Source of the DNA: Zetaproteobacteria bacterium
Lineage (GTDB): Bacteria > Pseudomonadota > Zetaproteobacteria > Mariprofundales > Mariprofundaceae
DNA: 19,663 nt
NCBI GenBank assembly: GCA_021545665.1
Contig: JAJRTX010000149.1
Span: 1 to 19,663 of the forward strand
Direction: 5' to 3'
The translations under genes were made by a program, and so were the position numbers. Positions 16,082 to 19,663 of this stretch are shown here, piece by piece. Numbering within the stretch: position 1 is the first letter of the stretch; the number at the start of each line of letters is the position of its first letter. A model generated the notes under the pieces. The model made no database searches and had not been told where the DNA came from. It saw only the letters and a list, made by a program, of their open reading frames with translations.

Positions 16082-16109
16082 CTGACATGGCAAGCCACCT
16101 GTTTACAAT
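16082..16109 (+). promoter_or_regulatory. Predicted sigma70 promoter for argG
   Basis: CTGACA (16082-16087) and TACAAT (16104-16109) are 16 bp apart, each matching consensus in five of six positions. The predicted start near 16116 gives a leader of about 50 nt. No ArgR-type box was recognised. A GCAATT/AATTGC dyad at 16044-16061 lies upstream of it. Confidence 0.55.
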
Positions 16110-16165
16110 ATATATTGCAGCCTGCTATCGTCAAACTGATATTTTCATTGCCCATGAGGATTTTT

Positions 16166-17383
16166 ATGTCACACCCTGAAGTTAAAAAAGCTGTACTTGC
16201 CTATTCCGGGGGTCTGGATACCTCCATTATTCTGAAGTGGTTGCAGGATACTTATGACTGCGAGGTGATAACCTTTACTGCTGATCTTGGTCAGGGTGAT
16301 GAGGTTGAAGAAGCGCGTGCAAAAGCTGTGGCTGGCGGGGTTTCATCCATCTATATTGAAGATCTGCGTGAAGAGTTTGTTGCAGATTATGTTTTTCCAA
16401 TATTTCGTGCCAATGCCATTTATGAGGGTGAATACTTACTCGGCACCTCCATTGCCCGGCCTCTGATTGCCAAACACATGATTGATATTGCCAATGCCGA
16501 AGGCGCTGATGCGGTTTCACATGGTGCCACCGGCAAGGGCAATGATCAGGTACGTTTCGAGTTTGGTTTTTATGCCTTAAAACCTGATGTGAAAGTGATT
16601 GCGCCGTGGCGAGAGTGGGATCTTGTATCGCGTGAGGACATGCTGAATTATGCCGGGAAACACGGTATTCCGGTTGAACGCAAGCGCAAGGGCTCCAAAT
16701 CGCCCTATTCCATGGATGCCAACCTGCTGCATATCTCTTATGAAGGTTATGATCTGGAAGATCCCTGGTGTGAACCTTCCGAATCCATGTGGCGCTGGAG
16801 TGTATCACCGGAAAATGCGCCGGACACAGCGGAATATATTGAGTTGTCCTATCGGGCAGGCGACATCAGTGCGATCAACGGTGAATCCATGACACCTGCT
16901 CAGGTGCTGACAGAGTTGAACCGACTGGGCGGAAAGCACGGTATTGGCCGTATCGACATTGTTGAAAATCGCTATGTAGGCATGAAATCACGCGGTTGTT
17001 ATGAAACGCCGGGCGGTACGATTATGCTCAAGGCTCACCGTGCCATTGAGTCAATTACGCTGGATCGTGAGGCGGCGCACCTGAAAGACGAGTTAATGCC
17101 GAGATATGCTAAACTGGTCTACAATGGTTACTGGTTCTCTCCGGAGCGCGAAATGCTGCAACAGGCCATTGATGTCTCGCAAGTCAATGTCAACGGTGAT
17201 GTTCGCCTGAAATTATATAAAGGGAATGTGGATGTTGTTGGCCGCCGCTCCGATATGTCGCTGTTTGATGAACGCCTGTGCACCTTTGAAGATGATGAAG
17301 GTGCCTATGACCAGAAAGATGCGGGTGGCTTCATCAAGCTGAATTCGCTTCGCCTGCGCATGAATAAACTGGAGGAAAAATAA
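16166..17383 (+). CDS. argG: Argininosuccinate synthase
   Basis: A 405-residue ATP-dependent enzyme that joins citrulline and aspartate to form argininosuccinate. The N-terminal P-loop of the N-type ATP pyrophosphatase fold is AYSGGLDTS at residues 12-20; further signatures are [25 protein letters not shown] and [16 protein letters not shown] start at ATG 16166, which has GAGGA nine bases upstream and begins [16 protein letters not shown] as relatives do; an in-frame ATG at 16115 would add 17 unsupported residues and coincides with the predicted transcript start. Length is standard. A cytochrome b gene begins one base after its stop with a ribosome binding site (GGAGG) inside argG's end, so the two are probably co-transcribed. 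Confidence 0.97.
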   Translation: MSHPEVKKAVLAYSGGLDTSIILKWLQDTYDCEVITFTADLGQGDEVEEARAKAVAGGVSSIYIEDLREEFVADYVFPIFRANAIYEGEYLLGTSIARPLIAKHMIDIANAEGADAVSHGATGKGNDQVRFEFGFYALKPDVKVIAPWREWDLVSREDMLNYAGKHGIPVERKRKGSKSPYSMDANLLHISYEGYDLEDPWCEPSESMWRWSVSPENAPDTAEYIELSYRAGDISAINGESMTPAQVLTELNRLGGKHGIGRIDIVENRYVGMKSRGCYETPGGTIMLKAHRAIESITLDREAAHLKDELMPRYAKLVYNGYWFSPEREMLQQAIDVSQVNVNGDVRLKLYKGNVDVVGRRSDMSLFDERLCTFEDDEGAYDQKDAGGFIKLNSLRLRMNKLEEK

Positions 17384-17384
17384 C

Positions 17385-18050
17385 ATGTCTAAACAGGGCT
17401 ATGCAAAGCAGATTCGTGTGTTACATACGCTGTTGGCACTGTGCATACTCACGCAACTTGCCATAGGGGAGTTAATGGATGTGCCCGAGGTTGAGGATGT
17501 TCCAGCGACTGCGGGTATTCACTGGATTACGCCGACTTTCGCTCACGAGAATGCACATCAGGCTATCCCGGGGGCTGCCGTGGAGGAAACACTCGGTTTT
17601 GAGGTTCATGAAATCCTAGGTTTGACCATTGCCGGGCTGCTATTTATTCGACTGCTGCTGGCGATGACCTCATTGCCCGGTGCCAACTGGCGTGATTTGG
17701 TACCGTGGTTGTTTGCCAATGGGCGCAAGCAACTGAGTCACGAAATTCAGACTCAAATGGTTGGCTGGAAGCAGGGTAAACTTGCTCCACCTGAAGCAGG
17801 GGAAATGGCTTCCCGTTGTGTACATGGGTTCATTCTGCTGGTGGCCATGGGCCTGGGTATTACGGGCACAATCCTGTATTTTGGCTGGAGTCAAACGGCG
17901 CCACAAACCGATTTGATTGAACTGATTGCAGAAACGCATGAACTGCTTGTTGGTGTATTGGAAGTTCTGTTGGCAGCCCATATCCTGGCCGTCATAATGC
18001 ATCAGCGGCAGGGTCACAATATTATCGATCGAATCAGGCCAGAGGCATAA
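17385..18050 (+). CDS. Cytochrome b561-like membrane protein, six-His type (copy A)
   Basis: A 221-residue integral membrane cytochrome b with four main hydrophobic segments. Potential heme histidines are H14 (RVLHTLLA), H75 (FEVHEILG), H147 (RCVHGFIL), H185 (AETHELLV), H199 (LAAHILAV) and H206 (IMHQRQGH). The start MSKQGYAKQIRVLHTLLALCILTQLAIG is the usual b561 first helix. A His-containing periplasmic loop (about 40-66) follows. It directly follows argG with GGAGG nine bases before the ATG. The next gene is a paralogue with identical spacing of the last four histidines. The electron partner is unknown; quinol oxidation or ferric reduction are family possibilities. Confidence 0.85.
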   Translation: MSKQGYAKQIRVLHTLLALCILTQLAIGELMDVPEVEDVPATAGIHWITPTFAHENAHQAIPGAAVEETLGFEVHEILGLTIAGLLFIRLLLAMTSLPGANWRDLVPWLFANGRKQLSHEIQTQMVGWKQGKLAPPEAGEMASRCVHGFILLVAMGLGITGTILYFGWSQTAPQTDLIELIAETHELLVGVLEVLLAAHILAVIMHQRQGHNIIDRIRPEA

Positions 18051-18081
18051 TCTATCCGGATCAGCAGGTGCGGAGATTGCC

Positions 18082-18144
18082 ATGAAGTGGCTTTTAGCGT
18101 TGAGAAATAAATATATCTGGCCTGAAGGTGGAATGCAGCAGTGA
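18082..18144 (+). CDS. Possible 20-residue small ORF between the cytochrome b copies
   Basis: An ATG at 18082 is preceded by GGAG at 18072-18075 with six-base spacing, and reads about 20 residues starting MKWLLALRNKY and ending EGGMQQ before TGA. It could be a tiny membrane-associated peptide, a leader, or chance. I recognise no family. Only the ribosome binding site argues for it. Confidence 0.2.
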   Translation: MKWLLALRNKYIWPEGGMQQ

Positions 18145-18215
18145 TGATTTTCTGTTTCCAGCGTCTGAAATACACATGTATTCTAATCCATACTTGAGAG
18201 CAGGAGCATAAGCAG

Positions 18216-18797
18216 GTGCTTTACAGTGCTGAAGAGAAATTACTCCATTTTATGATAAGTGGCGGCATGCTTCTCGAACTCATTATAGAAAACTGGATGC
18301 AGCGCCCGAAGCCGGATGAAACAGCTACAGCGCTACAGGCTTTATTTTTTGCTGCGCATGAGTTTATAGGTGTTTCATTGCTGGCAATTATTATCACCCG
18401 ATTCCTGTTGATGGCTGGAAACGGGCAGGATTTCCTGCGACTGTTTCCCTGGGTGAATGCAGCCGGGCGTATGGGGATTTTAAATGAGTTGAAGCAGGCT
18501 CCATCCGACTGGTTATCCGGAAACCTGAAAGATACGGGGAAACAGGATTTTCTGGCCGGGAGTGTGCATGGACTGGGACTGCTGCTGGCACTGGGCCTGG
18601 GTTTGACCGGTTTGACAATATTCATCGAAATCTCTGCGGAAGGAACCATGGACTCTCCGGGACGCTGGGCTATGGAAATTCATGAAGTGCTGGAAACCCT
18701 GTTGTGGATCTTTCTTGTCGCACATATTGCCATGGCCATTTATCATCAACTGCTTGGTCACAGGACTTTACAACATATTTTCTGGAGGGAGGGTTAG
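18216..18797 (+). CDS. Cytochrome b561-like membrane protein, six-His type (copy B)
   Basis: A 193-residue paralogue of the preceding gene, started at GTG with AGGAG nine bases upstream. Potential heme histidines are H11 (KLLHFMIS), H48 (FAAHEFIG), H118 (GSVHGLGL), H156 (MEIHEVLE), H170 (LVAHIAMA) and H177 (IYHQLLGH). The intervals 118-156-170-177 equal those of copy A (147-185-199-206). It lacks most of copy A's first periplasmic loop, and its first helix is short and less typical, so it may be slightly truncated at the N-terminus. A 165-bp gap separates it from copy A, enough for an independent promoter, though none is convincing. An ArsR-type regulator follows. Confidence 0.8.
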   Translation: MLYSAEEKLLHFMISGGMLLELIIENWMQRPKPDETATALQALFFAAHEFIGVSLLAIIITRFLLMAGNGQDFLRLFPWVNAAGRMGILNELKQAPSDWLSGNLKDTGKQDFLAGSVHGLGLLLALGLGLTGLTIFIEISAEGTMDSPGRWAMEIHEVLETLLWIFLVAHIAMAIYHQLLGHRTLQHIFWREG

Positions 18798-18803
18798 ATA
18801 GTC

Positions 18804-19142
18804 ATGCACATGGTAGCTGTCTTCAAAGCGCTGGGCGATCCTGTTCGCCTGCGGCTGTTTGCCTTACTGCTGAAGCAGAAGGATCTGTGTCTGTCATCTG
18901 ACTCAAGCACTGCAGATGCCCCAAAGTACAGTTTCCCGACCTGGGCGTACGACAGACATGCAGGGCTGGTGTTTGCCCGGCGAAAAGGAAAGTGGATGTA
19001 TTATCATCTGGCCGAACAAGCTCCTGACTTGCTGGTCGAACTGGTTTTGAATTGGCTGCGGCTACAGCAATTGCACTATTCGGATTTGAATCAGGCGCGA
19101 CTCTGGCAACTATTGTCGGCGTTCTGGTCGAGGTGCCGATAA
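18804..19142 (+). pseudogene. ArsR-family regulator with an out-of-frame recognition region
   Basis: The ends are clear ArsR/SmtB winged-helix protein: VFKALGDPVRLRLFALLLKQ at the start and RHAGLVFARRKGKWMYYHLAE after the middle. Between them the open frame gives an unrelated run (SSDSSTADAPKYSFPTWAYD), while another frame at 18898-18939 reads LTQALQMPQSTVSR, exactly the expected helix-turn-helix core. Three small indels (about -2 near 18894, -2 near 18940, +1 near 18951) would restore the usual protein, and their sum (-3) explains why the frame reopens. Either the gene has lost DNA binding or the sequence has local errors. It follows copy B of the cytochrome b genes closely. No metal-binding cysteine pair is visible. 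Confidence 0.65.
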
Positions 19143-19164
19143 TGCTGTCAATGCTTAAGAATTG

Positions 19165-19193
19165 TGACTCATAGCAAGGCTTGGTATGAGTCA
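19165..19193. repeat. 29-bp near-perfect dyad downstream of the arsR-like gene
   Basis: TGACTCATA (19165-19173) and TATGAGTCA (19185-19193) are perfect inverted complements, and CAAG/CTTG pair again inside, leaving 13 of 14 possible pairs. It sits 22 bp after the stop. No T-run follows, so intrinsic termination is doubtful; it could stabilise the message end or be an operator. Confidence 0.6.
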
Positions 19194-19296
19194 GGTTTGG
19201 AAGCGGGAGAGAGAATAATAGAGAGCTGTCAGCGAGTTCGTGATCAAATCAGGCATAGAATTGAGTTATTTATTTGAATTGATGAGATGATTTAAT

Positions 19297-19390
19297 TAAA
19301 AAAGCCCGGCACATAGAGGGGGGGGGGGGAGAACGTGCCGGGCTTGAAACCAGCCAAGTGGTTAATGCGCCCGAAAGTAACCAAGGCACA
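19297..19390 (-). ncRNA. Candidate small regulatory RNA with C-rich terminator loop
   Basis: On the minus strand a predicted transcript of about 94 nt begins near 19390. It holds a TGGTTA/TAACCA stem (19383-19378 with 19364-19359, 13-base loop), a short linker, and then an 11-bp GC-rich terminator stem with a loop of 12 consecutive C residues, followed by TTTTTT. Upstream are a -10-like TACACT and a CRP-type palindrome at class II spacing. No start codon follows a usable ribosome binding site, so a peptide gene is unlikely. I recognise no known RNA family. The C-run could pair with Shine-Dalgarno sequences of target messages; that is inference. Confidence 0.5.
19302..19345 (-). terminator. 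Intrinsic terminator for leftward transcription
   Basis: AAGCCCGGCAC (19302-19312) and GTGCCGGGCTT (19335-19345) form a perfect 11-bp stem with a 22-base loop. The T-tract is on the minus strand (19303-19298, then AATTAAA), so it stops leftward transcripts. No protein gene lies upstream of it on that strand in this window, which points to a noncoding transcript. Confidence 0.8.
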
Positions 19391-19396
19391 GAGCCC

Positions 19397-19439
19397 AGTG
19401 TATCTGAGTGCCCTGATACCTCCTGTGATGTGCATCACA
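19397..19439 (-). promoter_or_regulatory. CRP-type site and -10 box (class II layout) for the candidate small RNA
   Basis: TGTGATGTGCATCACA (19424-19439) fits TGTGA-N6-TCACA exactly. Read leftward, TACACT (19402-19397) is a -10-like box. The two centres are 32.0 bp apart, which places the CRP-type site at -41.5 from a start at about 19390, the textbook class II position. An alternative -35/-10 pair (TTGCAA at 19466-19471, TATTAA at 19450-19445) has poor 15-bp spacing. Confidence 0.55.
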
Positions 19440-19523
19440 CTTGCTTAATATTCATGTGAAATAAGTTGCAATTTAAGTCCTGCCCCTTAAACCATGCCAA
19501 AGTGCTTTCATCTTTTCCATAGT

Positions 19524-19663
19524 GGGCCTGTCGGAAAACGATATAATCTTGTAGAATAAATGGAAATTATCTAATTGGGGGGATTTCCATGAGTCAACGT
19601 AACCAGCCGCATTTTGCGATCTGTCTTGATGAGCTTGTGGTATATGATCATCCCTACCGCAAG
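19524..19663 (+). mobile_element. Left end of an insertion sequence (continues past the window)
   Basis: GGGCCTGTCGGAAAACGATAT starting at 19524 is the terminal repeat. Its first 15 bases differ once from the inverted end of the remnant at 4858-4872. A transposase start follows 65 bp inside. The element has the same orientation as the remnant. Completeness cannot be judged because the window ends. Confidence 0.75.
19589..19663 (+). CDS. IS transposase, N-terminal part (3' partial)
   Basis: Twenty-five codons to the window end, starting MSQRNQPHFAICLDELV and reaching DHPYRK. The LDELVxxDHPYRK pattern is the start of the transposase N-terminal domain (DUF772-like) found in IS5/IS1182-type elements. 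The ribosome binding site is probably the GGGGGGA at 19577-19583, six bases before the ATG. It is likely an intact relative of the element whose C-terminus remains at 4504-4743; no overlap exists to test this directly. Confidence 0.75.
   Translation, partial: MSQRNQPHFAICLDELVVYDHPYRK

Noticed and set aside
16115..16165. Upstream ATG for argG adding 17 residues
   Set aside because: Relatives start at MSHP-like sequence, GAGGA precedes the ATG at 16166, and the upstream ATG falls on the predicted transcript start.
16275..16808. 177-residue open frame antisense to argG
   Set aside because: It lies wholly within a certain gene, reads as His/Gln/Trp-rich low-quality protein with no motif, and follows the codon structure of argG on the opposite strand.
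19441..19471. TTGCAA / TATTAA as the main promoter of the candidate small RNA
   Set aside because: 15-bp spacing is poor and the CRP-type site would then sit downstream of the start; the class II arrangement is more consistent.
1..19663. CRISPR arrays, tRNA or rRNA genes
   Set aside because: No regularly spaced repeats and no tRNA-like or rRNA-like sequence noticed on either strand by eye.

Overview
The window reads as a chromosomal segment of a Gram-negative, respiring proteobacterium of moderate GC. Supporting signs are a large (about 180 kDa class) NAD-glutamate dehydrogenase, many b- and c-type cytochromes with export signals, sigma70-like promoters and proteobacterial-style arginine enzymes. 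A Zetaproteobacterium or an iron/sulfur-oxidising gammaproteobacterium would fit the cytochrome load, but this is a guess from protein style and no marker here fixes the lineage.

Layout: (1) 1-4435, the C-terminal ~90% of NAD-glutamate dehydrogenase, running in from outside the window. (2) About 4435-4872, a decayed insertion sequence keeping the transposase C-terminus and a right inverted repeat. (3) 4888-6323, minus strand: a ZIP metal transporter followed by a SAM methyltransferase. (4) 6467-6748, a small Dabb-domain protein. (5) 6870-12182, a tightly packed plus-strand operon: cytochrome b, SHP-type (DUF1924) cytochrome c, a second cytochrome b, diheme cytochrome c, PepSY protein, OmpR-type response regulator, sensor kinase, third cytochrome b. 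Most junctions overlap or abut (ATGA, TAATG, TGATTG, GTGA). (6) 12306-13412, a small monoheme cytochrome c with a very good promoter, a long perfect hairpin, then a methyltransferase-fold protein of the RquA (rhodoquinone biosynthesis) type. (7) 13415-13750, a frameshifted IS30-type transposase fragment directly after it. (8) 13936-17383, argD-argF-argG. (9) 17385-18797, two paralogous six-histidine cytochrome b proteins, then an ArsR-type regulator whose DNA-recognition region is out of frame. (10) 19143-19523, noncoding: a 29-bp dyad and, on the minus strand, a strong candidate small RNA with a CRP-type site at class II spacing and an intrinsic terminator. (11) 19524-end, the start of an IS whose terminal repeat matches the remnant in (2).

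How the genes work together: the 6870-12182 operon looks like a redox circuit. Membrane b-cytochromes would pass quinol-derived electrons to DHC and then to the ligand-binding SHP cytochrome, and the embedded PepSY/two-component genes probably control the set. An 11-bp tandem direct repeat just before the first gene is the natural candidate operator. If the RquA assignment holds, the cell also makes a low-potential quinone for low-oxygen respiration, which fits the cytochrome theme. argD, argF and argG supply late arginine-pathway steps.

Several small genes (arsR-like, the IS30 fragment) carry clustered indels, and there is a 12-base G run. Either this is real decay or the assembly has local indel errors.
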